Shown here: piece after piece, positions 6,082-6,082 of the stretch
Layout of the letters: each line of letters starts with the position of its first letter
Position numbering within the stretch: position 1 is the stretch's first letter
Assembly (NCBI GenBank): GCA_002422225.1
Contig: DITX01000064.1
Location: 740-6,821 of the forward strand
DNA length: 6,082 bases
DNA from: Gammaproteobacteria bacterium UBA6173
GTDB lineage: Bacteria; Pseudomonadota; Gammaproteobacteria; Pseudomonadales; Pseudohongiellaceae
Direction: 5' to 3'
Program-made: the position numbers and the translations under genes
Notes under the pieces: model-generated
The model's database searches: none
Told to the model about the DNA's origin: nothing
What the model saw: only the letters and a program-made list of their open reading frames with translations

Positions 6082-6082
6082 G

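Overview
The window looks like chromosomal DNA from a Gram-negative proteobacterium, most likely a marine or other aquatic gammaproteobacterium. This is inference from dense packing, moderate G+C (judged by eye), Shine-Dalgarno starts, a Sec-type signal peptide, a lipoprotein signal, and protein similarity recalled from memory. No rRNA, tRNA, CRISPR array, insertion sequence or phage gene was seen.

Bases 1-2271 (+ strand) hold the distal part of a phosphonate-type ABC importer operon. It contains the 3' part of phnC (ATPase; the Walker A region lies upstream of the window) and two consecutive phnE-type permease genes. The genes are translationally coupled: phnC and the first phnE share ATGA, and the first and second phnE share TAATG. 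The binding protein (phnD) is not in the window and would be expected upstream. No C-P lyase or other phosphonate-degrading gene follows, so the substrate could be a phosphonate, phosphite, hypophosphite or phosphate.

Bases 2252-3424 (- strand) encode a membrane-anchored sensor histidine kinase of the NarL/DesK type (HisKA_3 plus HATPase). It overlaps the end of the second phnE tail-to-tail by 20 bp. Both of its neighbours lie on the opposite strand, so no response regulator can be co-transcribed next to it; it is an orphan kinase here. A perfect 7-2-7 inverted repeat covers its Shine-Dalgarno sequence.

Bases 3425-3565 are the only non-coding stretch, a 141-bp divergent intergenic region. 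It carries the inverted repeat and a possible sigma-70 promoter for the rightward gene. Bases 3566-4744 (+) encode a probable lipoprotein with FG-GAP/VCBS-like calcium-binding repeats, likely a beta-propeller. Bases 4720-6081 (-) encode an exported metal-dependent amidohydrolase with a complete set of metal ligands. These two genes overlap tail-to-tail by 25 bp.

The importer is one clear functional unit. The kinase, the repeat lipoprotein and the amidohydrolase are three separate transcription units whose connection to it is unproven. I see no convincing new biological system. The most interesting points are the orphan kinase with its dyad over the ribosome binding site and the two overlapping convergent gene pairs.
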